A DNA stretch of 64,000 bases, taken from NCBI GenBank assembly GCA_013398955.1, contig VWPU01017878.1, positions 1-64,000 of the forward strand, read 5' to 3'. Below are positions 46,479 to 60,100 of the stretch, piece after piece (position 1 is the stretch's first letter; each line of letters opens with the position of its first letter). The stretch comes from Callaeas wilsoni. Its lineage: Eukaryota; Chordata; Aves; Passeriformes; Callaeidae. Made by a program: the position numbers and the translations under genes. The notes below the pieces were generated by a model that saw nothing but the letters and a program-made list of their open reading frames with translations, did not search any database and was not told the DNA's origin.

Positions 46479-46499
46479 TTCTTGTGTCTTGTGTCCTTG

Positions 46500-49054
46500 T
46501 GTAGAATGCATGTAATTTTATGGATTCAGTAACACCACAGATATTTTCCTTTCTCTCTCAAAATAAGCACTTAAAACTAACTGCACTTACATTCATGCGT
46601 GCTTCACACAGATAATGTTCCCAAATAGATGTCAAGGGGGTCTCAAGGGTGAAAGTGTTCTTGCCAAATATCTTAAGGAAGACTCATCACAGAATCATCC
46701 AAGTCTTAAAACAAAAAACTTGAGTATGTTGATAATCCATCTGTTTCTGAAATTTGTTATGTGGATTCTTTAGACTTGGACACAAAATGAATGTGTTTTT
46801 GAAAAGCTTTTTGAACTGAAACGGCTCAGATGATAGCCTCAAAAACTTCAAACAATTCAGATTATTTATTTTTTCCAAATCATTAGCAAATATCTCTTCA
46901 ATGTGTAGCCTGTTAGCGTGCCTAGCATTTAGGCAAATCTTAAGCAAATCTGATGCCTCCTAAAAAGAAAGGAATTATAAATATCTTAAGAAAATATATA
47001 CGTGTGTGTATGTGTATTTGTATGTATATATGCACCACACTGGAAAACTTAGTAAAGAACTTTAAAAACATACCTTCTGTGGAATAGAATATAGAGCGAA
47101 TTTACTTTTATATGTCTGTGAAAACTTTCTATTATGAGAAATTACAGCAAAAATATTGCCTTAATTTGTTCGATGAATCTGGGAGAAGCAGAATTTAAGC
47201 CTAGAGATTCTGTGATTCTGTAATTTTATATGTCAGTGTCCATTGCTTGCTAGAAAAGAGTGAAGCTTTTGAGAGGTTATGTTAAATATGTACAGAACCA
47301 ATGAGATTTCATAGAATCCTAAATTCTGAAACAGAAGTTCAGCATTCAGAGTGTACAGGATTTACAGTCTTTTTTCTGGATGAACAAAAGCACTTAAGTA
47401 TTTTATAGGTTTTCTCAAGACCTTGGACTACCTCAAAGGAATGAAGAAACTATTTACTTGTGGGTTTTGAATTCAGTTGAACTGGGGTAAAAAACACAAG
47501 AAACCAAGCCCAGTCTTAATTGCAACTTAAGAAATTTGAACCTGAGGGGGACAAATCTGATACAGGTTTCAGAGTTTTCCGTAAAAGTGCTAATGATCTT
47601 CTGTCACCCTCTGTGTGGAAATCTGGATTCACTTAGAAGGACTGGAGACAGCACAAGGGCACTTCAAAGCAGCACAAGCCTGTTTGTTGCTTTTATAACA
47701 GGACCCAGATGAAACATTTACAAAACATTATTTGCTTCTCTGCTGAAAACCAGCAATGGCAATAACTGGCTCCAGAGAGATGCCACCATCCTTTTTCAGT
47801 TTGCTTAGTTTGGCTCTTCCCAGCAGGGTGGCACGGAAGCAGAGATGCCAGAGGTGCCACTCTGTACACCCCCAGGAGAGGATCAGCCACAAGGACAAAT
47901 ACCAGAATAAAAGCAAGAGATTTCTGGCTGAGTTCTGAGTCCAGCAGGAGCTGGCATCTGAATTTCGGAGGTGAGGAACAGTCAGTTCTGTGAGCGGGCA
48001 TGAAATCACACCTGGAAGTGCAGTGTCACTTCACAGCCCCGCTCCTCTCCCATGCTCTGCTTTTTGGTGCTTTACCCACTGTCATCACTTGGAGATTTGC
48101 ATGTGTGTCTCTCGATTCAAAGGTTAAATGTTGTTTATACATCTCAAAGAGTTCAGGACACCCTTTTACACATAACAGTATTTCAAAACTTTTCCCCAGC
48201 ATCTCTATTCCTAGGAAGCCCTGGGAGCATTTACATGAGCAAATACAAACACATGGATGCTCTGCGAGACTGTGGCCTAAGTGTTTCATTGTTTCATGGC
48301 TTCACCTGAAGCCTGGACTGTAAGGTGACCCTATAGTTAAGTGAATCCCAAAAAGTAACATTGAGAGGAAAAAAGATTTCTCTGCCAGGGTTGTGCAAGA
48401 CCTGATTGCAACTTCCTGCAGGTTCTCTGAACTGGGGCATTGATCCAGCGAGACAGTGGCTCCAGCTGCCCCATGTGCAGCAGTAATGAAGGTGACAACT
48501 GCCAGTAACTCTGTCACCTCTCAAGAGTGGCTGCACCTACCACTGCTAAGGCATTCTGCCTCCCATATGCGTGTTTAGGCACTGCTTGTTTTGTGCTCTC
48601 TCCCAGCCCTCTCTGGGCTCCAAACTTTTGCAGAGCCCATTGCATAAGCCAAAGAGAGTCTCAGCCCATGAACAAACAAAAACTCTGTGAGAAGAATGTT
48701 TCCAAGCCCTAGCAGGTTGGTTTGTCTCAAGTTATCACAACTACAGTCAAAAGGGTACAGTTCTGGCATTAAGTAGTACATCAGCTTTTGCTAATTAATA
48801 CCAGGAAGCTGAAGGTTTCAGTTATATTTGAAGCTATAATTTACACAAATTCAAAGCTACCAACACTTGCATTGTGGAAGGCCAATTGTGTATAACCAAT
48901 ATTGAAAGCAAAGGTGCTTACTTTGAAAATTGGGGAAACATCAATTGCCCAAAAACTTTCTTAATTTTAATGGACTTTGTACATGCACTGCTTAATGGAA
49001 GAAGTGTGAGCATTTCACCTCATTATACAAAAGACATTTTTTACAGTGATAACA
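46500..49054. other. Intergenic sequence, no gene recognised
   Basis: AT-rich sequence downstream of RECK. It has a GT/TA simple repeat at 46994-47032 and a possible CR1-tail remnant near 47,205-47,226. Open frames here are short and match nothing I know. Confidence 0.6.
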
Positions 49055-49175
49055 AAAAATCCCTGGAACAAACTCCCCAGGGACATACATGGTGGAGGTT
49101 TTCAAGATACAACTGGACATGGTGCTAAATGAACCAAAAGGCTGGACCAGATGATCTTCTGAGGCAACAGTGAAA
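49055..49175 (+). mobile_element. CR1-like 3' end, decayed
   Basis: CTGGAACAAACTCCCCAGGG, then GGTGGAGGTTTTCAAGA, ACTGGACATGGTGCTAAAT and GGACCAGATGATCTTCTGAGG follow the order of a CR1 3' end. Confidence 0.65.
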
Positions 49176-49390
49176 TGTCTAAGTAAAAGCTCTTGTAAAA
49201 GGATTTTTTTTGCCTTTCAGTTCCTAGGACATAAAGGAGAATAAAAAATAAAGGACAGCCTTTCCTGAAGGTCCAATAATTCCTGAAATAGTGCAGTAAT
49301 CCTACCATTACTTACATAAAGGAAAGATGTTAACCTTAAATTTTTCATCAGATTATCATATATACAAGAACAATTCTGATTATAGGAGTA

Positions 49391-49423
49391 GATATATATG
49401 TATGTATGTGTATATATATATAA
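49391..49423. repeat. TA/TG simple repeat
   Basis: Alternating TATG/TGTA/TATA units of about 33 bp. Confidence 0.9.
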
Positions 49424-50084
49424 AAAACACATCTGTGAACCTCTAAGTTACTTTCAAACTTTTATTGACAGATACCTGTAAATTAGATCTCAGTCCTTTC
49501 TTAAAACAGAATAAATCTATTCTTCCCCCCAGAGTATTCTCTGATTTGCCTTCCTCAAAGCTGGATTTGGCTTCATTTGGCTGGGTCCAGTAAGGAGAGT
49601 AACCTGAGCCAAAGGGTGTTGATGCCTCTGTCATTCTGACACTCCTCAATAATTCCATAGCTTCTCGCTCTAAAGAGCCACCCCTGTGTTTTTGCAAATG
49701 CCTTCTGCTGTGCTTGGCAGGGTTTCTCAGTTTGCTTCTTTGTGCTCAGTTCTCAGCATGAGCTGCAATATATACAAAGGTTTTTCAATCTGTTTTATCC
49801 AGTTCTGATTCTCCTTCTAAGCCAGCACTCCTCTACACCACTGCTGAATAGTCCTAGGGGGTTAAGTGATTCAATCAGTGGGTTATGATATACAGCAGAA
49901 CAGAAGTTATCACCAGTGCTAATGTGGCAGGTTTCAAGTTAAAGTCTGCTCCTCAGCATGGTGTTCTGCAATTCCGCACTGTTTGCTGACAGTGGAACAA
50001 GTGGATGGGCTGTTACTACTGTTTGGTGTATAAATTTACTTTTTAGCCAAGTTTTAAACTGCAGCAGCAGGAGCAACATTCAGT

Positions 50085-50158
50085 AAATATAAATATATAT
50101 TCATATGCACATATACACACAAATATACACATATATATGCATATGCATATATTTATAT
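50085..50158. repeat. AT/CA alternating simple repeat
   Basis: Alternating purine-pyrimidine stretch (ATAT, CATATG, ACACAC units) of about 74 bp, a variable microsatellite. The surrounding sequence from 49,176 to 52,609 has no gene that I recognise. Confidence 0.85.
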
Positions 50159-52609
50159 CACAGTGCCATGTATCAGGCTCCATATTAGCCTCTTCAGGAA
50201 GAGCACATTTGGCCATTGTAGAGAATTTAGCAATTTATTTTAGTAAAGACTCCAAATATGAGGGGTTAATACTTTTAAGTTTGAATTTCAAGTACAAATG
50301 GCAATCAAAGATGTAGGATCACACTCACTTATTACATAATTTGTACATGGTGTTGTCTGGCTATAAGCATGCAAAAAGGTTAAAAAGATAACTCTGGATG
50401 GTTCCATTCTCAAGGGCACTCAGCTGCAGCAGTTCATTTTCCTCTGAGTTCCCTCTGGTCTTTTCACTCTGGTCCCTCCTGCTCAGGGCAGCAAGAGCAA
50501 CTTCCAAGTACCAGTGGAATTGCTGGCATGAGCCAGGAGCAGCCATCAATCCCCAACCACTGCATCACATTTGGGACCTCTGGCATAATAAAGTAAGTTT
50601 AAATATTTGCAGGCATTTATTCCGTGCAGCAACTGAGCTGCTGTCAGCAAGGCTGTGGCTGTATTGTCATTAGCAGTGGCTGTGGACACCACCAGCTTCT
50701 TGCAGATCAGAAGCAGGGACATGTCTTGGCCAGAAAACAAGATACAACAAGCAGCCCATCTGGCTTTCATGCTGGAAACAAATGCTGTCATACATTCTCT
50801 GTGCACATGTTGAATATGGCAGGTTGTGCATTTTGCTTCTTTAACAGGCTTGAAGTGGCAATGTAAACTCTGGATCAGCATCTCATGGCTGCAGTACTTT
50901 CTGAAGTGCTGCTCATACTCATAATGCAGGACTTACTGTGTCCCTGCACCACAGCTTTTAAGACCTCACTCAAGGCCCAGATGAGTCAAAGGAGATGTGA
51001 GAAATGCAAATACACATTTCCAAAGTAGAAAGAATTAAATCTATTGTACTTTCCTTTCTGGCCTTAGAAGGTTTCAACAGGACAAACTGCACAGGCAGAA
51101 GGAGTCAGAGGAATGAAACCATATAACAGAATGCTTATCACAGAGACTAGCAGAAAAGAGAGATGGAAACTATTTCCATCCGTAAGTGATGTAATAAGGA
51201 TGTGCCATCACAAACAACCTCAACACAGACTTCCCAGCCCTGCTCCAGGAGACGGCACAGCCAGGCAGTGCTGAGTGACCACAGCTTGGGAACGGAGCAG
51301 GCAAAGCTGTGGCCTGTGGAGGGGAGCTGAGTTACCCTTCTCCCAGGTCAGTGAGTTGTGATGGCAAAGCAGCTAACACAGTCCAGATTGTAACAACAGC
51401 GATACACGGAACTGACGTGCTTTTCATTATTCTGAGAAGGATTTTTAGTCAAGTTTAAGCACACTCAAAAATATGCAAAGGCTTGATTACGATCCGGTAA
51501 CAAGCATCTGTTATATTCATGTGGAGAAGTTTCTCTTGGCAAGTGTTTAAAAAACTTCAGAGGCAAACATGGGTGTGAGCAAGGGCCAGAACCTTGGAAA
51601 TGCTCTTTGAACTTTTCACATCATTGTTGCTGCATTGAGGGCATGTGCAGTACAGAAACACAGAATGTTAACCATTACTGTGGCCCTTCTTGCTCTGATG
51701 GTGTCACCCATGACCCACCACACCTCGTGTTCATTTTATGTTACGTAGTCAGAAGCAGCACACTCACACTTGCACTCAATGAGTAAATAAAGAGCACATA
51801 CACACAATTATAAGCAGACTGAGTTAATATCACCGGACCAAACTTTGCAATGAAGTAATTCTTCAGTCCTTGTTCTCAATGCCAAGTTTCCCAAATTGAA
51901 TAGTTCACCTGACTTTCCTTTGTACAGCAATGCTGTACCTCAGCCATGAACTGATTCAGGTGAAGATAAAGGCATTGGAGGCATGGATGTAGCAACTGTG
52001 CCATCCTTTGATGCTCTGATTTTTAACAGCAGAGGAGAAGTTTCCTACCAGAACACAGCAGGAGCACTTATTCTCAGTAAATGGATGTGCAGCTGCTGAT
52101 GATCTTCGATACATTTTTACTGCCTCCTGCAGTTGACTTTCAACTGCTTTCTTACTGGCACTTGCCGTTTTCCAAGGACACATTCATTATCTAGAGGTGT
52201 TAGGAAAGGCAGAGCCTGCTGGCAGGACAAGAGGCAGTGGGCACAAATGAGAAACCTCAAACTTCATCTGAACATCACTTTTACTGTGAGATTGGTTAAA
52301 ATAGCGCTTGGCACAGGTTGCCCAGAGGGGCCAAAGGTATTTTTCATCCTCGAAAATATTAAACACATGATGGGACACAGCCCTAGGCCCTAAGTGACTC
52401 TGCTTCTTCCCACATCAACAACGCTGTAATTCTGTAATAAAGCTTTGAGAAGCTGAGAAGTACCACCATACATGCTAACCATTTTGCTGCTCTCCTTGCA
52501 TTTTTAAAATGTGGTCATTTCCAGTATTTGAATTTGAATTCCATGACGTATTTTCTCTGTGGAAGTTAATTCTAGATCAACAATTCCATGCAATTCAATT
52601 CTGTGATAA

Positions 52610-52860
52610 TGTGCAGCAACACATTATTACAGAATTGCTGAATACCAGGTTGGAAGGGACCTCTAGCATCATCTGGTCCAACCTTACTTGGCAAACGCAC
52701 AGTGTAAACATGGCCCGGAACCCAGTCCAGCTCAACCTTAAAAGTGTCCAGTGCTGGGAATCTACCACTTTCTTCCCTGAGGAGACTATGCCAATGTCTC
52801 TTGGTTCTCATTGAGAAAAAAAAAATTCCTCTTGCATCTACTCATAATAAATATCAGGTA
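52610..52860 (-). mobile_element. CR1 LINE 3' end, minus strand
   Basis: TACAGAATTGCTGAATACCA, then GGTTGGAAGGGACCTCT, CATCTGGTCCAACCTTA, and later CCACTTTCTTCCCTGAGGAG and CCAATGTCTCTTGGTTCTCA: the reverse complement of a CR1 3' end. Confidence 0.85.
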
Positions 52861-55800
52861 TCTTTGAAATGTTTTACTTTGTGCATCCAACGCACCTGCA
52901 GCCATCCCACAGCGCTGTGCTGCAGCCACCAGGCAGGTGCTTGACACCCTTGAAAAAAAATGGCACTCACTCAGCAGGAGGGCTGAATTTGTCCAGTCCT
53001 TGCCAATCAGGATAAAAGTGGTTACTAAACATCCAGCAGCCCTCCTGGCTTGAATAAGAGCTCTGTGCTTTACTTGGGCAGTTCAACCCACAATTTAGTG
53101 ACAATAGTTCTGTGTTTGGAAAGAACTAAGTGAGTTGAAAATGCATTCCATACATTATTACTTATTCCTGAAGAGTATATATATCTTGTCTCATATATTA
53201 TGGCCTTTTCTGTGTTGTGAAATGAAAGGTCTTGCTCAAAATATACAGGTTAGTAAAAGACTCACAGCCGTAACTCAGATGTCGCTACTTTGAATGTTTA
53301 ACACTCCGGTCACTTGTCTAGAGTTTGGGACTAGTTGTATTACAGTTTCAGATCTATTTTTTGAACTTTGCATTTAATTACAGCTTCAAAATGCTAATCT
53401 TTTAACTCAAAAATCCTCTGCTCTCTAAAACATGTATCAATTTCACAGGTTCAAAATCACTGCTGTGATGTCTGCAGAAACTCACAAGATTTTTCATAGA
53501 TTGTATTACTTCGATTATTTTTTTACAAGGCAGAGCTAGTATGCACTAAGCATTTTAGAAATGCCTCTGTGGACAGGAAGTATATGAGGTGTTGGGCTCA
53601 AGACTGTAATTGCTGAAAGCAACATACCAAAGTTTCTGAGAAGGAATTCAACTTTCCTGAAATTCAATACAGAAGTAGCTAAGTACAGAGTGGGAAACAT
53701 TTGTTTTGATAGACTCAGGAGGACATCATCCTCTTGTGGTTTTAAAATAAACCTTCAACCCTAAGATGAAAAATATAAACGCTGTGGCCAGGGTTGTGTT
53801 GCCCACAGAAATCCCGTAGGTGGCATCACAGCACAAGGGGAATTACATTTCAGCTGCTTTTGATTTAGAAGGAATGCAGCTGCCTTGGGATTTTTATTTT
53901 TCAGTTGTTTTTGTTTAAAGCTAACACTTTTCTACAATTTCAGTTCTATTTTCTGTGCCACTTCATTCTCAAGATCAAATCTGCACAGGCTTAGGTCTCT
54001 CTTGCTTTATGTAAATTTACTTCCTCCTGCAGATGCCTATCAAAACATACTCAGGGCTGTCCCAAGAACGTAACTCTCCAGTTGAGAAGGATACCTGACA
54101 TCAAGGACATGTATGGATGTATTAAATTGTTGGCATGGAAATTAGTCAAATCCACAACCACAATTTTTGTCACCAGCAATACAAGAAGTTCCTTTAACTG
54201 GGTACTTCAGGGATGAATCAGACACAGGCACATGCACAGACACACTCACACGGTTTCAGCGCTTGTGAACAAAGAAGTGAATATTTTGACGATTTTAAGA
54301 AAACCCTGGTTGTTCAAAGAACTCTCATGCAGACCTGAAATTATCATGAATAACAGTAAATTTAGTATTATTGCCTTAATTCAGAAGAAGAGGGAAAAGC
54401 AAATGAGTGCATTAATGTCTGAACAATAACCAGTAGATGTCAGCACCATTTTTAATCTGGCATCAGGGGCCTCCACAAGGGGAGGACTGGGAAAACCAGA
54501 GAGGAGTCCAGGGCATGGACAGGACCCAACCCAACCCCAGTTCACCACACGGCCACCCTGTCCCCAACAATGACCAGCAGGGCACAGTGCCCCTCTCTCC
54601 AATTAGAACAACGTCGGTTTGCTTGCGGTGCGACCACCTGGGCACAATGTATATGATCTCCTGCTGAAAAGAAAAAGGAGGTAAATTGAGGCAGGGCTGC
54701 CTCTGGGCTGAGCCTTGACTGGATGCCTGACCCCGATGTCTGCTTCTCCCTTGCAGCTGACTTATCATACAATGCAGAATAAGAAAATAGTATATTTTTA
54801 ATTAGCAGTATGGAGGAAAGGAGGGAGAAAAAAAAGGAAAAACCCAGTAATTCCCTCTTGCAGGGTTTATTGCCCTGCTCAGGACTTGTCACCAGCACAG
54901 TATTTCCAAGCACAATTTATCCCTCCACCCTTGGTTGGGTCTGCGTATAGGGTTTGTGAATTCCTTTGTCTAAAGCTGCCTGTTCAAATTTTTGCCCTCC
55001 AAATTCCTTAAGAATCCATCTCCTCTGACCCACAGAGAGCAAACAGGGAGCTGGCCCTACCAACTAAACATCTTCTAATAGCAATGTCACTGTATTTAAA
55101 AAGTTTTATGGCTGCAGATTTCCCAAAGAGAAATCTGTGTTTCTCAGCATGATACAAATACTCCAGCAAAACCACAAGCAGATCTAACAGTGCTCAACCA
55201 CAGAGCAGTACAAAGCAAAAGTTTTATGCAAGTAACAGAAACCTGCCAGACAGTTAATTTCTCTTCCACATACTCCAAAACCAGACAGAGACAATATATA
55301 AATTGCAGATTTTGAGTATTTCAAGATTTTGGCCAAGATTTTTGGGTATTTCTATGACAGCTGACCTCATTGCCCCAGAGGAACATGGGGCTTAGGGCAA
55401 CAGAAACAGTAGGAAGCATCTGCTCTGAGAAAACATCTTTTTTCTATTCATATATAATTTTGCTAAGCCCTGTTTCCACAAGAGCCTTGCACTATCAAGA
55501 GGTCTTTATTGCTGTTGTCGTTGTTCTGGTTCTCTCCTCCTCTCCAAAATGAAAGTATTCAGAACAGTATGTGCCGTTTTTCTAATATTTGTATTATTTT
55601 AAAAATATTTTATTTTATAAATGTTTTACATTTTATTTCTTAGTTGAATAATTTTTATTAGAAAGCCTCCAGTCCAAACTTTCTAATTCATCTGTTAAAG
55701 AACAAAAATGGCATCTGAAGAATCCAGTGGCAGAAGTGTCACTTGTGAGATGGAGTCTCTGTCCAAGACTCCATGGGCCTGCCAGCCCCAGCCCCTTCGG

Positions 55801-56674
55801 TGCAGCAGCACCAGCTTGGTCTCATGCTCAGCGTGGCTCTGGAGAGGCTCCCCCATCCCCACTCCACAGTACCCCAGCATCCAGGGACCCCAGATCCTCT
55901 TCACACTTCTCACTCCTGTAGGGACCTGGTCAAGGCCACATTTGGCAAAACCAGGCCTTTACAAAGAAACTGCAGAGAGTGCGAGGCATGGCCACTGCCC
56001 TCACAGAGAGATGTTTTGGGAATTCACCTACAGCAGCCATCCCTCGTGCAGTGTTTAACAGGGAGCTGCCACTCCGCTTCCAAATGCCATTCCATGCTCT
56101 GACCCAGAGGGAGTCCCACCCTTGTTAGCTGGGCTTTCGGTCTGCTCCCAGGACAGACATTTTTGCAGGACTTGGCAGGCTCCTACAGAGACTGCCCAGC
56201 CCTGGGCTGCGCTGGTGGGTGGCAGCCCCTTTGTACCAGGAGCGGCCACCCCACACACCTCCCTTCAGCTGAAGTTCAACCCTAAAATGTCTTCCTGCCC
56301 CAATCACACTCGATCCTTCTCAATCTCACAGCCCTGACCCCAGCACTGGCTCTGCACAATCCCACACTGAACGCACAGGTGGTCGCATGGGTCACACGTC
56401 ACCCTCCGTTGGTGCCAAGGCTATCCCTGGCCTTGAGCAGCAGTGGGCTGGGTGGATCTACGCCGGACAACCTTTATCCATGCCTGTTTATAAATCATGA
56501 TGCTGTTGTATGAAGTCCCAGCACTCAAGTTCTTGACATACAATACTGGTTCTTCTCTACACCAATGCTGCCCAGCAGCTTTTTCTGCATTAACAAGTCT
56601 GGTTAATAGACTTGCACTTTTCACAGCATTAATAACATTATTAAGATCAGTCCAGACAGCTACCTTAAAATGAA
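52861..56674. other. Intergenic sequence, no gene recognised
   Basis: Includes a GC-richer block at about 54,440-54,770 and another at about 55,700-56,460, each with overlapping frames on both strands. None has recognisable domains, and composition explains the open frames. No splice-consistent exon series was seen. Confidence 0.5.
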
Positions 56675-57117
56675 CTCTTATTCCAAAATGCGAAGGGTCA
56701 CCAAAATGATCAGAGTGATGCAGCACCTCTTCTACAAAGAAAGGCTGAGAGGATTGTTCAGCCTGGAGAAAGCTTATGGGTGGTGTAGTTGTGGCCTTCC
56801 AGTACCTGAAGGGAGTGGAAAGAAAGATGCAGAAGGACCTTCTAAAACGGCATGTAGTGACAGGATAAGGGGAACAGATTCAAACGGAAAGAGATTAGGT
56901 ATCAGGAGGAAGTTCTTTACTGTGAGGGTGGGTATAAACTGGAACCGGGCGCACAAAGAAGCTGCGGATGCCCCATCCCTGAAAACATTCAAGGCCAAGT
57001 TGGATGGGGCTTTGAGCAACCTGGTCTAGTGGAAGGTGTCTCTGTCTATGGCAAGGGATTGGAACTAGATGGTCTTTAAGGTCCCTTCCAGCCCAAACCT
57101 TGCTAGAATTCTATGAA
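56675..57117 (+). mobile_element. CR1 LINE 3' part
   Basis: An almost open stretch of ORF2 C-terminus (about 56,700-57,030: AAAGGCTGAGAGGATTGTTC, Phe-Phe-Thr-Val-Arg-Val, Asp-Ala-Pro-Ser-Leu-Lys) followed by GGTCTAGTGGAAGGTGTC, CCCTTCCAGCCCAAACCTTG and ATTCTATGAA. Best preserved CR1 tail in the window. Confidence 0.92.
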
Positions 57118-60100
57118 AACAAGCATGAGAAGACAGAGCAGATTTAGTTGTACCACTCACACTGTGCTATCTCTGCTAACAAAACAGCGCTGCAGGATCG
57201 CTGCTGACCAGTCCACCTCACACCTTCAGCTCTGCTGAAGATCCTGTGTAGCCAGCACAGCATCAACAAGACACAACTTGAGAGCACACACGTCCACATG
57301 TACAGCAGACTGACAGGGCCTTCAGAAGTAACTACTTGGTTTGGGTTACGTAATGCCCTTACAACTCTAATTATTTAACCAGATCAGGAGAGGAGACCAG
57401 GAGCTCTGAAAAACTTGTAATTCAGCCCTTGCTCTCTAGTGTATGATGTCAGTCCTGTGGCAGATGGATGGCACTGTGTCTGTATGATACAGAAATGACT
57501 TACTCAATCAAGTTGCTATGGGCACTTGCTCTTCATGACTTGGAAATAATTTCACAACACACTGAAAAAAGTGCCGAAGTACTCAAAGTTTCACAGAGGC
57601 TCCAACAGCATCCTCTCTGCACCACCTTTTCTAAAAGGTAACGCTGCTGGCATCTACACCTGGTGTGACAGCACAGCTAACTAGCCCAGTCCACAGGAGA
57701 CCATCTTCCACATCTCAGCAGAGACTGGAAACTGCCAGGCGCATTTCTCACCCCTCTGACTGTTTTTCTGCAAAGAACAACTAAAAATCTATGGTGCTTT
57801 TGTGTAATCTTTCTTCTGCTACATTTATTAACAGTACTTGACTGTGATTGAGCTGCTGTCTTGGCATCTTCCCATCCATCCCTAAGTGAGCATTCCTCTT
57901 CAGCTCTTTGTACAGCAGCAGCCAACATGAGAACCACGGAGCAGGTGTGTTCCTCAGCAAGGCTCTGTCTCACACCCATGCAGCAAATGGACAGCAATGC
58001 TGCTTTACAGACTACTTACTTCGCTCAAAAGTTAGTGGCTTTTTCATTTCCAAACAGACTATAAGCCAAATTGACACCGACTCTGGTAATACAATTAATC
58101 AGCTCTTTCTCCAGAAACGTCCATGCCTGGTGCTTTTCAATGACACGCACACTGTCAGCTGTCCCGTACTTGGCTTACTTGGTGCAAGTCAATGCACACA
58201 CCACCTGCCAGTCTCAGCCTTCAAGGATGGCAGAACTGCTCTCACTCCCGCTTCATGGGCAAGCAGACAAAATAAGAACGACATCTGCAAAAAGATTTTT
58301 GAGACTTCTACTGACTTCTACTTCCCCTCATTCTATTACAAGCTGCTCTGCAACATACTACTAGGTAAAACCTTGATGAACGGTAGTTGACGTGGAACTG
58401 AGAGGATGGGCACACGGTCTGCATGCTCCTGGTTATCTGTGGACCAACACGCTCCTCAAACACACCGCACCAGGCAGCACCGTAAGCACACACACCTCAG
58501 ACACCCCCTTGCACTCAGTATGTTAAAATGAGCAAGCACAGAGCAAAAAGAACAAACTCACACATTTTGGGATCTGGTACCCAAGTAAAAAGAGAAATGG
58601 TCACAGCTGCAGGCTGCTTGTCAGATCTGAACAGCCAGAATGAGACAGGTAGGCACTAAAATGAGGTGTTAAGACTTCAAATGCAGCACCACAAAGTCTT
58701 CCTTCGTTCATGAATACAATTTGTCCTTTTCATATGCACATTGCAGAGGAGTCAAAAGACTCCTAACTTTTAAAAAAAGCCATGAATGTTTTCCTTTGCT
58801 TAAGGTTTTGGATTTTTGGGGGATTTTTTGTTTTGGTTTTTTTTTGGGGAGGGGGGTAGTGAGGGGTTAGGGTTTTGTTTGGTTGGTTTTGGGGTTTTTT
58901 TGGTTTTGCAGGTGGGGGGCATCCCTCTTGCTATTACATTGCAACTTCTTTTTTCATGTATATGTACTTTCCTACTTAGCATCAAGTATCTTTGCCACAA
59001 AAAGGTGTCCACAATCACGTTTGAGAAATATGTCTGAAAATGGCACAGCCAGCTACAGGAGAATTATAGCTTTATAGATAATTTTGTTGAGAATTGCACA
59101 CCCAAAATTTATATTCAACAGCTACCCAAATAAGCATCTGAAGTTTTCTGAATTTTAAACACTTGAAGGGAAAAAAGTTTGACATGATAGTGAAGGTAGG
59201 TAGCATTCCATACAAGAATACAGTATTGAAAACCCACCACGAAGGTGTTTTGGTTATTGGCCCCTTACAAAATGTCAGTTTACTGAACAATATTCACTTA
59301 ACTCCCAGCACATGAGCGTATACAGAAGAAATGTGACCAATATAATAATAATTCTTCCTACTACATATTCAAGTAATAAGTTCTCATACTATTTCACAAG
59401 CACAAAACTCAAGGCGTCACAACAAAGTATTACTGCTCGAACATGGACACTTCTCCCGATCAATGTATTTCAGAAGCAGAATACATGGAGATTTGGGGCT
59501 TTTTTAGTCCCATATGAAACAAGTACTTGCAACAATCATCATGCAAGCCAAGCAACATTCTTCCCAACTGGGCTTCTTTTACAGTGGACCAGAGCTCCCT
59601 TCACGTGCGTCAAGGACTTGAATTCATAAAGTCTGCCGCAGAGGGCAGCTCATCTGTTTTCCTTCCCATATCCCAGGAGTGTGAGGCTCTGTCCTTAGAG
59701 AAGTGCAAGAGAGGCATTTACCACACTGCACACAGCACTTGAGGCAGGGGCAGCAGTGTCTTTCCTGACTAACACTTCCTATCCGAATGACTTCACCCAT
59801 GAGAAAAGCCTGATTTAGTTAAAACCACTGATTTTTAACTTGGCTGTTCTCAAGCTCCTTGGCTTTCCTGGAAACCATGACCATACTGCGTTCTCAGTCA
59901 CCACTTTCGCATTTCAAAATTCATCTGCTTTTTATTTCTACAGTACCCACTTAACAAGAGCACAAGCACTTAGTGACAGTAAATTAGCACCAAGATTTAG
60001 GAATATCAGTCTCTAGAAAAATATGCAGCTATCAATATTTGAGATAATACATAATTACTATAATGCACTAAGATCTACCTGAAGCATCTGGATCCAAGTT

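Larger units (their letters stand above)
45304..46496 (+). other. RECK: RECK 3' UTR
   Basis: About 1.2 kb of AT-rich sequence from the stop to the poly(A) site. It holds a 147-bp tandem duplication (45459-45752). Two CAGTATT heptamers at 46183-46189 and 46299-46305 match the seed of the miR-200b/c/429 family. I see no ATAAGCT heptamer, the match for miR-21, which represses mammalian RECK. Confidence 0.8.

Noticed and set aside
52300..52400. Possible decayed CR1 (GGCACAGGTTGCCCAGAGGGG)
   Set aside because: One good 20-bp match, but the rest is too diverged to place ends.
55708..56102. ORFs of 109-116 codons in a GC-richer intergenic block
   Set aside because: Open in several frames on both strands at once, a sign of composition rather than coding; no domain.
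58867..58872. TTAGGG, telomere-like
   Set aside because: A single unit within a G/T-rich tract; no tandem array, so not an interstitial telomere.
58816..59037. ORFs over the G/T tract
   Set aside because: Low-complexity translation (Phe/Gly/Trp repeats).
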